Source: Lachnospiraceae bacterium UBA7027 (GTDB taxonomy: Bacteria; Bacillota; Clostridia; Lachnospirales; Lachnospiraceae). From it: a stretch of 5,691 nucleotides of DNA. The notes under the pieces were generated by a model. It worked only from the letters and a program-made list of their open reading frames with translations. It ran no database searches and was not told the DNA's origin. Shown piece after piece: positions 1 to 5,580 of this stretch. A program made the position numbers and the translations under genes. Position 1 is the stretch's first letter; each line of letters starts with the position of its first letter. The stretch spans positions 1 through 5,691 of the forward strand of contig DLBG01000016.1 in NCBI GenBank assembly GCA_002494135.1, given 5' to 3'.

Positions 1-191
1 ATATCGGGATAGATATTAACGAGCAGCATACCGAATGCAATCGGTACCAATAAAAGGGGCTCGTACTCTTTCTTAATCGCCAGATAGAGGAAAACGCATG
101 CAACGGCAATCATTACATAGTTTCCGACGGTCAGGTTAAAGAAAGCGGTCTGATGAAGCAGATTATCTAATGTATCAATAACATAACTCAT
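1..191 (-). CDS. Sodium-ion-translocating decarboxylase beta subunit (OadB/MmdB/GcdB family), N-terminal fragment
   Basis: The reading frame opens at ATG 191 and runs off the window edge, giving 63 residues plus two bases. It begins MSYVIDTLDNLLHQTAFFNL and continues with a hydrophobic segment and an IKKEYEPLLLVPIAFGMLL stretch. The N-terminus of OadB-family beta subunits has the same order: an FFNLT..N motif, a first membrane helix, then a (K)K.YEPLLL.P.(G/A)FG motif. In that family the beta subunit is the integral membrane part that decarboxylates carboxybiotin and couples this to Na+ export. An AGGAGGA ribosome binding site at 201-207 sits 9 bases before the ATG, which fixes the start. It follows the biotin carrier gene by 67 bases, a longer gap than the others in this operon, and the gap holds a strong hairpin. 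The family is near certain; the substrate of the complex cannot be read from this subunit. Confidence 0.93.
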   Translation of the reverse strand, partial: MSYVIDTLDNLLHQTAFFNLTVGNYVMIAVACVFLYLAIKKEYEPLLLVPIAFGMLLVNIYPD

Positions 192-200
192 TGTTATTAT

Positions 201-207
201 TCCTCCT
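201..207 (-). promoter_or_regulatory. Ribosome binding site of the beta-subunit gene
   Basis: The minus strand reads AGGAGGA 9 bases upstream of ATG 191. It is a near-perfect Shine-Dalgarno sequence, so the beta subunit can be initiated independently of the upstream carrier gene despite the 67-base gap. Confidence 0.85.
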
Positions 208-219
208 AGATTAATATCC

Positions 220-243
220 TTTTATGACCAAGCGGCCATAAAA
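220..243 (-). other. Intercistronic stem-loop between carrier and beta-subunit genes
   Basis: In the mRNA sense the two arms (243-234 and 229-220) pair over 10 base pairs, including one G-U wobble, around a four-base GCUU loop (233-230). The wobble would become an A-C mismatch on the other strand, which favours the minus-strand RNA as the structured one. No U-run follows (the next bases are AGGATATT), so it is not a standard Rho-independent terminator. A role in mRNA processing, stability or lowering downstream expression is inference. Confidence 0.6.
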
Positions 244-258
244 TCTGCTTCGTCTGAA

Positions 259-633
259 TTAGTTCAAAGTTGCAAGTAATGCGCCTGCTTCGATTGCATC
301 TCCGGGTGCGCAGTCAATGCTTGCTACGGTACCGTCTTCGGGAGCAACAACAGGGATTTCCATCTTCATGGACTCGATGATTACAACGGAATCACCCTTC
401 TTAACAGCGGTGCCTACGTTTGCTTCGATTTTTACAACCTTTCCTGCAGCACCTGCTTCAACACGGATGCTGCCTGCACCTGCGGAAGCCTTCTTGGGTG
501 CTGCTGCGCTGGCTGCTGCTACGGGAGCTGCTTTCTTTACGGGAGCTGCTGCTACGCCTGCTCCGCTTCCGGCGCCTTCTTCAACTACTACATCATATAC
601 GTTTCCGTTTACGGTAATGGTATAATTCTTCAT
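259..633 (-). CDS. Biotin carboxyl carrier protein (biotin/lipoyl attachment domain) of a decarboxylase complex
   Basis: The 124-residue protein carries the biotin that shuttles CO2 between carboxyltransferase and membrane decarboxylase. It has three parts. Residues 1-22 are a short beta-rich head (MKNYTITVNGNVYDV) typical of sodium-pump carrier subunits. Residues 23-55 are an Ala/Pro/Lys-rich flexible linker. Residues 56-124 are a biotinyl domain with the ESMKMEIP motif, in which K90 is the expected biotinylated lysine; the domain ends with the usual G.V..I....GD.IE.G..L pattern. The length is normal for a stand-alone MmdC/GcdC-type carrier. AGGAGGA at 641-647 lies 7 bases before ATG 633. 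It starts 20 bases after the gamma-subunit stop, so the two are surely co-transcribed. The lysine-containing motif looks intact. Whether it serves an acyl-CoA or another decarboxylase rests on the neighbouring carboxyltransferase. Confidence 0.95.
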   Translation of the reverse strand: MKNYTITVNGNVYDVVVEEGAGSGAGVAAAPVKKAAPVAAASAAAPKKASAGAGSIRVEAGAAGKVVKIEANVGTAVKKGDSVVIIESMKMEIPVVAPEDGTVASIDCAPGDAIEAGALLATLN

Positions 634-653
634 TTTATTATCCTCCTAAAATA

Positions 654-1493
654 CTAGGCATTCAGCCATTTCTTCGATTTACGTATGCTTCTTACCACAT
701 AACCGGATGCATCTTCGCTTCCTTCATATGCGGCAATCGCTGCTGCGATTACTGCCACAAGTTCAAGGTCATCGCTTAAGTCCTCTTCTTCTGCCACGGC
801 AGGTGCTGCAACCGGTGCGGGTGCTGCCGGGGTTTCGACTGTCTTTGCTTTTTCCTTCTTTGCGGCTTCCAGCTTCGGAATAAGTCCGAATAAGGAAATA
901 ATTAAGGAAATCAGAATCAGGATGCAGAATACGGTTCCCATACCGAGTAACGTATTCATTCCCGCTTTCTGAAGGTTCTCTGCGATGGAATACTGTACGT
1001 TGAATGCCGCATTGGTAATCTGCATTTCCGTGTTATAGGAAAGTGCCATTTCCATATCGCGGGACGGACATTTTAAATCCACCGTAACTTCATAGCCACC
1101 TTCTTTACCGTAACCGATTTTTAAGGTGTCATAGTCAATGGCAAATGCCTTTCCGCTGTCTTCCCTGCCTTTTAAGTAAGACTCAACGGCCGCGGAGTAA
1201 ACTTTCTGGCTTTTAAAATTAAGTTCGTGCTGCGTTTCGAGCAATTCCTGCTTTGCCGCCCATTCCTTACGGTTTAACGCAAGTTCGGTTTCATAGTAGG
1301 AATTATCATAATACTGAGGTTCCTCGCCTTCATTATCCGGAAGATCGCATACAATCTGGTCAACTATGACCTGAATGTTGCTTTCAATCTGCTCTCTGTC
1401 GATTGCAGGGATGGTATCTTCCTTTTTGGAGCATCCGGCGAAAAGAGAAACCACACATAATACACAGCACAGAAATGTGATCTGTTTTTTCAT
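654..1493 (-). CDS. OadG-family gamma subunit with an N-terminal lipoprotein domain
   Basis: The 279-residue protein joins two parts. Residues 1-21 are a lipoprotein signal peptide with lipobox LFAGC, making C21 the predicted lipid-modified cysteine. Residues 22-180 would be extracytoplasmic: acidic, partly helical, with two cysteines (C49, C142). A membrane segment spans about 181-206. Next come an Ala/Pro linker (about 221-234) and a C-terminal OadG signature around 244-274: ELVAVIAAAIAAYEG, then VVRSIR. In sodium-pump decarboxylases the gamma subunit anchors the soluble subunits to the membrane beta subunit. Classical OadG is far shorter, roughly 80-110 residues, and lacks the exported domain. 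The gene starts 18 bases after the carboxyltransferase stop, with an AAAGGCGG-like ribosome binding site 7 bases before ATG 1493. OadG assignment rests on the C-terminus, membrane helix and context; I do not recognise the function of the exported domain. Confidence 0.85.
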   Translation of the reverse strand: MKKQITFLCCVLCVVSLFAGCSKKEDTIPAIDREQIESNIQVIVDQIVCDLPDNEGEEPQYYDNSYYETELALNRKEWAAKQELLETQHELNFKSQKVYSAAVESYLKGREDSGKAFAIDYDTLKIGYGKEGGYEVTVDLKCPSRDMEMALSYNTEMQITNAAFNVQYSIAENLQKAGMNTLLGMGTVFCILILISLIISLFGLIPKLEAAKKEKAKTVETPAAPAPVAAPAVAEEEDLSDDLELVAVIAAAIAAYEGSEDASGYVVRSIRKSKKWLNA

Positions 1494-1511
1494 GTGTATT
1501 CCGCCTTTCTT

Positions 1512-2948
1512 TTATACAGTGCCGTGTTTCTTTGCCGGACGGTCTTCACGCTTGGAGTAAAGCATTTCGAACGCGCCGATGACATACTTTCTGGTGTCTG
1601 CGGGAGTGATGATGTAATCCACATATCCTCTCTTTGCAGCACTTAATGCGGAGTCCTGAAGTTCTGCGTACTCGGCTGCCTTCTTGCCGATTACGTCTGC
1701 GCCTTCTCCGTCATACATGATCTTTGCGGCAATTTTCGCATCCATGGTTCCGATGCTTGCATCTTCCCATGCGAAGGTAACATCACATCCGATGGCCTTG
1801 CTGTTCATGGATACATAAGCACTGCCGTATGCTTCTTTAAGGATTACGTTTACCTTGGGAACGGAAGCATTTGCAAATGCGTAAGTTAACTTGGATACGG
1901 CTCTTGCGATTCTCTTCTCCGCACATTTGCATGCCTTGTAACCCTTCACGTTGGTAAGGGAAAGAACGGGGATGGAGAATGCGTCGCAGAAGTTAATGAA
2001 CTCTGCAGCCTTCACGGAACCGTTTACGGAAAGAACTTCGTCAAACTTCTCCGCTTCCTTGCCTTCCGCATCGTAAATAACGGAACGGTTTCCGACACAG
2101 CCTACGGTTAAGCCGTTTAATTTGATGAATCCGACTACCATTTCTTTGCCATAGCCGGCTTTAACTTCTAAGAACACGTTGTCGTCAGCGATTTCGCCGA
2201 ATGCAAGTGCGGCATCCTTATAACCTGCTTCGATGTTCGCACATGCACGGTTTAAGGAATCGTTCGTAACCGCTTCTTCCGCTTCTTCTTCGTTGTTTGC
2301 GGGAAGGAAGGATACGAGTTCGCGGATCTGTGCAAAAATTGTTGCCTCATCGCCTACAAAATCAGCAATACCGCTCTCCTCGGACTGGAACTTCGCATCG
2401 GATGTATCACATTTTTCCTTGCTGTTTCCTTCCAGTGCATTGGGAGAATTTACGAAAAGATGTGCATTCTTCTCTTCCATAAAGGTGAAGTCTGCAATTG
2501 CGGGAAGAATGGCAAGTCCGCCGCCGCAGTTACCGAAGATTGCGGTAATCTGAGGGATGACACCGGATGCCAGGCTCTGCTTTAAATAAATCTCACCGAA
2601 TCCGTTTAAGGCGTCCATTGCTTCCTGCAGTCTTAAACCTGCGGAATCAATCAGACCGATGACGGGAGCACCCATCTTCATTGCCATGTCGTAAAGATTG
2701 GCAATTTTACGCGCGTGCATTTCGCCTACGGTTCCGCCCAATACGGAAGCATCCTGGCTGTAAACGTAAACCAGGTTGTCATTGATTACGCCGTAGCCGG
2801 TAATAACACCGTCAGACGGAGTATCAATCTGTTTCAGATTAAAATCGGTTGCTCTGGCAGAAATGAGTCCGCCGATTTCAACGAAACTGTTTGGATCGAG
2901 CAACGCTTCGATTCTCGATCTCGCTGCACTAGTAGAAACAGTACTCAT
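1512..2948 (-). CDS. Biotin-dependent acyl-CoA carboxyltransferase (decarboxylase alpha subunit, methylmalonyl-CoA decarboxylase/PccB family, divergent)
   Basis: The 478-residue protein has the two crotonase-like halves of the PccB/MmdA family and should move CO2 between an acyl-CoA and carrier-bound biotin. Family landmarks are FVEIGG (22-27), DGVITGYGVI (46-55), GGTVGEMHA.K (71-81), GVIPQITAIFGNCGGG (129-144), FCDAFSIPVL (320-329), VPKVNVI (363-369), AYVSMNSKAIG (377-387), and an ending ARPA-like tail SKREDRPAKKHG. It has a short N-terminus, about 30-35 residues less than typical MmdA. Several motifs are altered: CGGG where CAGG is usual, GSAY for GGAY, TNVKGY for VDVPGF, and no recognisable RHGAK. 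The acyl-CoA substrate is therefore uncertain; methylmalonyl-CoA is the default guess. I chose ATG 2948 because GGAGG lies 8 bases upstream. The longer reading from ATG 2963 would overlap that site. It is the first gene of the pump operon. Confidence 0.88.
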   Translation of the reverse strand: MSTVSTSAARSRIEALLDPNSFVEIGGLISARATDFNLKQIDTPSDGVITGYGVINDNLVYVYSQDASVLGGTVGEMHARKIANLYDMAMKMGAPVIGLIDSAGLRLQEAMDALNGFGEIYLKQSLASGVIPQITAIFGNCGGGLAILPAIADFTFMEEKNAHLFVNSPNALEGNSKEKCDTSDAKFQSEESGIADFVGDEATIFAQIRELVSFLPANNEEEAEEAVTNDSLNRACANIEAGYKDAALAFGEIADDNVFLEVKAGYGKEMVVGFIKLNGLTVGCVGNRSVIYDAEGKEAEKFDEVLSVNGSVKAAEFINFCDAFSIPVLSLTNVKGYKACKCAEKRIARAVSKLTYAFANASVPKVNVILKEAYGSAYVSMNSKAIGCDVTFAWEDASIGTMDAKIAAKIMYDGEGADVIGKKAAEYAELQDSALSAAKRGYVDYIITPADTRKYVIGAFEMLYSKREDRPAKKHGTV

Positions 2949-2956
2949 TTTGAAAA

Positions 2957-2961
2957 CCTCC
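2957..2961 (-). promoter_or_regulatory. Ribosome binding site deciding the carboxyltransferase start
   Basis: GGAGG on the minus strand stands 8 bases before ATG 2948. The alternative ATG at 2963 (adding MEVFK) shares its G with this motif and has only AT-rich sequence upstream, so 2948 is preferred. Confidence 0.85.
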
Positions 2962-3006
2962 ATATATATTTAAAAAATTATTACGGTTTATGGAATATAT
3001 GCGTTA

Positions 3007-3035
3007 AAAATAGCATCAGACCCACATACACTCAA
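3007..3035 (-). promoter_or_regulatory. Candidate sigma-A promoter of the decarboxylase operon
   Basis: On the minus strand a TTGAGT -35 box (3035-3030, four of six consensus bases) is followed, after 17 bases, by TATTTT (3012-3007, four of six). The sequence TGC directly before the -10 makes it an extended -10 element. The start of transcription would fall near 3000, leaving an AT-rich leader of about 50 bases before ATG 2948. It lies just downstream of the scpB terminator, where an operon promoter is expected. This is a pattern match only. Confidence 0.5.
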
Positions 3036-3056
3036 AGTAAACTATATCACAACGGG

Positions 3057-3092
3057 AATAAAAAAAATAGGAGAATTTTACGTTTCCCCCAT
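3057..3092 (-). terminator. Rho-independent terminator of the phosphoesterase-scpA-scpB unit
   Basis: In the mRNA sense the arms 3092-3084 (AUGGGGGAA) and 3075-3067 (UUCUCCUAU) form nine pairs with two G-U wobbles around an eight-base loop. A run of seven U's then AUU follows. On the plus strand the wobbles become A-C mismatches, so it works for minus-strand transcripts. It begins 29 bases after the scpB stop and precedes the next operon's promoter. Confidence 0.75.
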
Positions 3093-3120
3093 TTTTTTAT
3101 CAGAATCATATATTTTAAAA

Positions 3121-3690
3121 TCAAATATCCAGTTTTATCTGGATTTCCTTCTCGGCCTGCGCTTTGAAGTCTTCGAGTACATCCGGGCTCATCTGCGGCA
3201 GATCGTCGATGGATTTGACGCCGAAGGACCGTAAGAACTGCTCCGTCGTACCGAAAAGAAGCGGTCTTCCCGGCGCATCAAGGCGGCCGACTTCCTGAAT
3301 AAGACCGTACTCCAAAAGTTTGTTTAAGGGCGAGTCGGAATTGACGCCGCGGATTTTCTCCACGTCAAGTCTGGTGACCGGCTGCTTATATGCCACGATG
3401 GATAAGGTTTCCAGGGCCGCATCCGTTAAGGTCTGCTTTCTCGGAACCGTGGTGATTTTGATTAAGGCATCGTAAAATTCTTCTTTCGTGCGAAGCTGGA
3501 TGGCATCTTCGAGTTCCACCAGCTGAATACCGCGGTCGGATTTGGCGTACATCGTTTTTAAATGGTCGATGGCTTCCCTGATTTCCTCTTCTTCGCACTC
3601 CAGTGCCGTGATTAAATCCTTCACTTCCACGGACTCTCCTTTTGCAAAAAGAATGGCCTCGATGGAAGCCTGAATTTTCTTATTTTCCAT
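3121..3690 (-). CDS. scpB: Segregation and condensation protein B
   Basis: The 189-residue protein is a winged-helix (kite) subunit that binds the kleisin ScpA as a dimer and works with the SMC ATPase in chromosome compaction and segregation in the cytoplasm. The N-terminal winged helix starts IQASIEAILFAKGE (6-19). The hallmark second domain spans about 87-165: LTDAALETLSIVAYKQPVTR, then EKIRGVNSDS (111-120), LLEYGLIQEVGR (125-136), PGRPLLFGTT (140-149) and FLRSFGVKSIDDLP (152-165). Length is normal. I chose ATG 3690. GGAG at 3702-3705 lies 11 bases upstream of it, whereas the in-frame GTG at 3702 overlaps that motif and could not use it. The gene follows scpA in the same frame, and the 75 bases between the scpA TAG and this ATG contain no stop (see findings). 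The function is secure by family resemblance. Confidence 0.95.
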   Translation of the reverse strand: MENKKIQASIEAILFAKGESVEVKDLITALECEEEEIREAIDHLKTMYAKSDRGIQLVELEDAIQLRTKEEFYDALIKITTVPRKQTLTDAALETLSIVAYKQPVTRLDVEKIRGVNSDSPLNKLLEYGLIQEVGRLDAPGRPLLFGTTEQFLRSFGVKSIDDLPQMSPDVLEDFKAQAEKEIQIKLDI

Positions 3691-3701
3691 GATTTGTTTC
3701 A

Positions 3702-3705
3702 CTCC
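3702..3705 (-). promoter_or_regulatory. Likely ribosome binding site of scpB
   Basis: The minus strand reads GGAG 11 bases before ATG 3690, slightly farther than ideal. It is the only purine-rich Shine-Dalgarno-like match nearby, and it overlaps the alternative GTG at 3702, arguing against that GTG as the start. Weak initiation here could mean that scpB relies partly on translational coupling to scpA. Confidence 0.5.
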
Positions 3706-3724
3706 GGATCTTTGTTCTGAATCT

Positions 3725-3738
3725 TCGGCTTTCGCCGA
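3725..3738 (-). other. Small GNRA-capped hairpin between scpA and scpB
   Basis: In the mRNA sense UCGGC (3738-3734) and GCCGA (3729-3725) form five pairs closed by a GAAA loop, a GNRA tetraloop. It lies 34 bases upstream of the scpB ATG with no U-run after it, so it is not a terminator. A five-pair stem is short and may be chance. Confidence 0.35.
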
Positions 3739-3765
3739 CGTTTCCGCCGCCTGACCGAAAAGCCA

Positions 3766-4536
3766 CTACTGCAGCTCGATTTTTACGAAAGGCTTCTCGT
3801 ACGTGATTTCAATGTCCGAGAAGGTTTCATCCTGTTTAATGCCGATACTTCCGACCTTGATCAGTTCCAGAATAATTAAAAAGGTCACGATGGTGTCCAT
3901 TTTATTCTTCTGCTCGGACAAAAGCTCGGTAAACATGCATTTCTTATGCGCTTCGATGTAGGCGCAGACCTCGAGCTGTTTCTTGTCCAGGTCGACTTCC
4001 TCTTTGACGATTTTACCGAAACCGGAACGAATCGGGTCAATCTTTTCCTCGTTACGTTTCATGATGACTAGGAACAGATCGTTCAGCGCCTGCAGCGTGC
4101 TGTCACCGACTAAAGCCTCGTAATCGAGAGGCGCCTTGTAAGACTGTACTTTCTTCGGAATCGTGGGCTTTTTGTACAGATACCGTTCGCTTTCCATCTG
4201 CATGTCCTTAAGCTCTAAAGACATGTATTTGTACATTTTATACTCTAACAGTTTCTGTACGAGTTCGGCTCTGGGATCGATTTCTTCCTCGCCCTCTTCC
4301 GTCTCCTGTTTGGGCAGAAGCATTTTACACTTAATGTCAAGAAGCGTTGCTGCCATAACCAGGAACTCGGAAACGACGTTTAAGTCTTCTTTCGGCATAT
4401 TCTGCACGTATTCGAGATACTGCTCGGTAATGAGACTGATCGGAATATCGTAAATATCCACTTTATTCTTTTCTATCAGGTGAAGCAAAAGGTCCAGGGG
4501 GCCTTCAAATACTTCCAGTTTGACGGGTATTGCCAT
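3766..4536 (-). CDS. scpA: Segregation and condensation protein A (kleisin)
   Basis: The 256-residue protein is the bacterial kleisin that bridges SMC head and neck and recruits the ScpB dimer, forming the SMC-ScpAB condensin-like complex. The N-terminal SMC-binding segment carries the family signature: VKLEVFEGPLDLLLHLIEKNKVDIYDIPI (5-33) and ITEQYLEYV (36-44), then EFLVMAATLLDIKCKMLLP (57-75). An acidic patch (78-86, TEEGEEEID) leads into the middle ScpB-binding region, and a C-terminal winged helix (about 185-250) includes IVTFLIILELIKVGSI (216-231). Length matches the family (about 250). The start is firm: AAAGGAGA lies just upstream of ATG 4536. It begins 21 bases after the phosphoesterase stop. 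It ends in TAG at 3768-3766, and the scpB frame is continuous with it beyond that codon. Confidence 0.97.
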   Translation of the reverse strand: MAIPVKLEVFEGPLDLLLHLIEKNKVDIYDIPISLITEQYLEYVQNMPKEDLNVVSEFLVMAATLLDIKCKMLLPKQETEEGEEEIDPRAELVQKLLEYKMYKYMSLELKDMQMESERYLYKKPTIPKKVQSYKAPLDYEALVGDSTLQALNDLFLVIMKRNEEKIDPIRSGFGKIVKEEVDLDKKQLEVCAYIEAHKKCMFTELLSEQKNKMDTIVTFLIILELIKVGSIGIKQDETFSDIEITYEKPFVKIELQ

Positions 4537-4557
4537 GAATTCTCCTTTGCGGCGATT

Positions 4558-5475
4558 TTATTCCCCTTCCACCGTAATCACGGTGATTTCACCGGGATTG
4601 TTGAAACGAACGGGTACGGTGTGGGTACCGAGGCCGCAGGAAACATAGCCGTAACGGCCGTTCTTTTCATACAGGCCGCCGCTGTATTTCGGGAAAAGTT
4701 TAAACGAAGGGGAAGCCACTCCTCCGATGCGGGGCAGACGGATAATGCCGCCGTGCAAATGACCGGAAACAAACAGATCCGCTCCGTAATCAAAGTACGC
4801 ATCACCGTATTCGGGATTGTGTGCGATAAGAATGCTGAATTTATCCGGGTCGGCTTCTCCTACGGTATGTTTCACGTAATCCTTCTTCATCGGCTCGAAG
4901 GAAAGGCGTTTGTAGTATTTGCACTCAACGGTAAGTCCGGTGATTTCAAAATCGCCGACCGTCACGGATTCGCTATCCAGAACGGTAAGATTTCTCGATG
5001 CAATCGCATCAAAATACTCTTTATACATGTCTCCGTAGGTTTCCGGATAGAGTCTCGCGCGGTATTCATGATTTCCGAGGCCGTAATATACCTTGTAATT
5101 CTTTGTCAGCGCATTCATAAAGGCAATTGCCTCTTTGTTGTCGCGGTGGCTTCTTGCCGTCATCATATCTCCGGCCACGATGACATAGTCGGGATCGATG
5201 TCGTAGATTTTCTTTAAAAGTTTCTTATTGTCGCGACCGAAGCGGGCGGAATGAAGATCCGCAAGAAGCAGGAATTTTACCTGTTTGCCTCTCTTTAACT
5301 TCTTCGTCCGGATGGTTTTTTCTCTTACAACGAAGCGATGAATGTCAAAATAATTTACGGTCAGAAAGGTAATTACAAGCATGGCAAGACATGCATTTAT
5401 AATCCTCTTCGGTTTGAATGCTTCCTTTAAAACGGCCCTGACTGCTTTCAGAATCAGGCGGATGATTGTTTTCAT
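4558..5475 (-). CDS. Membrane-anchored calcineurin-like metallophosphoesterase (YkuE/YaeI type)
   Basis: The 305-residue protein has the five metal-binding blocks of the calcineurin-like phosphoesterase fold: DLH (D73, H75), GD (D103), GNHE (N135, H136), AHNPE (H219) and SGHLHGG (H239, H241). These should hold a di-metal centre that cleaves phosphoester bonds. A basic N-terminus precedes one hydrophobic segment (about 26-42), so the catalytic domain is tethered to the membrane; the side is not certain. The closing pattern PVRFNNPGEI is typical of the YkuE/YaeI branch, some members of which act on lipid-linked phosphates. The substrate here is unknown. A GGGGGA ribosome binding site lies about 8 bases before ATG 5475. 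It is first in a unit with scpA and scpB, behind a promoter with a perfect -10. No catalytic residue appears to be missing. Confidence 0.9.
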   Translation of the reverse strand: MKTIIRLILKAVRAVLKEAFKPKRIINACLAMLVITFLTVNYFDIHRFVVREKTIRTKKLKRGKQVKFLLLADLHSARFGRDNKKLLKKIYDIDPDYVIVAGDMMTARSHRDNKEAIAFMNALTKNYKVYYGLGNHEYRARLYPETYGDMYKEYFDAIASRNLTVLDSESVTVGDFEITGLTVECKYYKRLSFEPMKKDYVKHTVGEADPDKFSILIAHNPEYGDAYFDYGADLFVSGHLHGGIIRLPRIGGVASPSFKLFPKYSGGLYEKNGRYGYVSCGLGTHTVPVRFNNPGEITVITVEGE

Positions 5476-5509
5476 ACGGCTGTCCCCCTGTTACAATTGC
5501 GACCATACT

Positions 5510-5537
5510 ATTATAAAGTATTTTTTTAAAATGATAA
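5510..5537 (-). promoter_or_regulatory. Candidate sigma-A promoter of the phosphoesterase-scpA-scpB unit
   Basis: The minus strand has a perfect TATAAT -10 box (5515-5510) preceded after 16 bases by TTATCA (5537-5532, four of six consensus -35 bases), with an A-rich spacer. Transcription would start near 5503, about 28 bases before ATG 5475. It sits between the rpsU terminator and the phosphoesterase gene. Confidence 0.65.
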
Positions 5538-5540
5538 AGA

Positions 5541-5572
5541 CATAAAATAAGCCACACGCGATGTGTGGCTTA
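5541..5572 (-). terminator. Rho-independent terminator of rpsU
   Basis: In the mRNA sense the arms 5572-5563 and 5557-5548 (UAAGCCACAC with GUGUGGCUUA) form a perfect ten-pair stem around a five-base loop, followed by UUUUAUG. It begins 8 bases after the rpsU stop. The U-run is modest but the stem is strong, and the next promoter follows at once. Confidence 0.85.
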
Positions 5573-5580
5573 GATTATCA

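Noticed and set aside
222..239. Tiny open frame ATG-GCC-GCT-TGG-TCA-TAA inside the hairpin before the beta subunit
   Set aside because: It would encode five residues, has no ribosome binding site, and is explained by the paired arms of the hairpin.
317..625. Plus-strand open frames rich in Ala, Thr and Leu opposite the biotin carrier gene
   Set aside because: These come from the GCN-rich Ala/Pro linker codons read in reverse. The carrier on the minus strand has a clear motif and ribosome binding site.
2949..2963. Five-residue N-terminal extension (MEVFK) of the carboxyltransferase from ATG 2963
   Set aside because: That ATG overlaps the GGAGG that fits ATG 2948, and no ribosome binding site lies upstream of it.
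3035..3056. A TTGTGA-TATAG-TTTACT stretch that loosely resembles a Crp/Fnr or Rex operator upstream of the pump promoter
   Set aside because: The second half-site matches poorly and there is no real dyad symmetry, so no operator can be claimed.
3127..3144. Six-pair hairpin (ATCCAG/CTGGAT) in the last codons of scpB
   Set aside because: It is short and followed by a mixed TTTGATTTTAAAA stretch. The stem-loop at 3057-3092 with its clean U-run is the better terminator.
2715..3167. A 150-residue plus-strand open frame spanning the gap between the two operons
   Set aside because: It starts at a GTG without a ribosome binding site inside the carboxyltransferase gene, runs through an AT-rich gap holding a promoter and terminator, and its product is not protein-like.
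4480..5217. A 245-residue open frame on the plus strand opposite the phosphoesterase and scpA start
   Set aside because: It is antisense to two well-recognised genes, has no ribosome binding site, and resembles no family I know. It is a reading-frame shadow.
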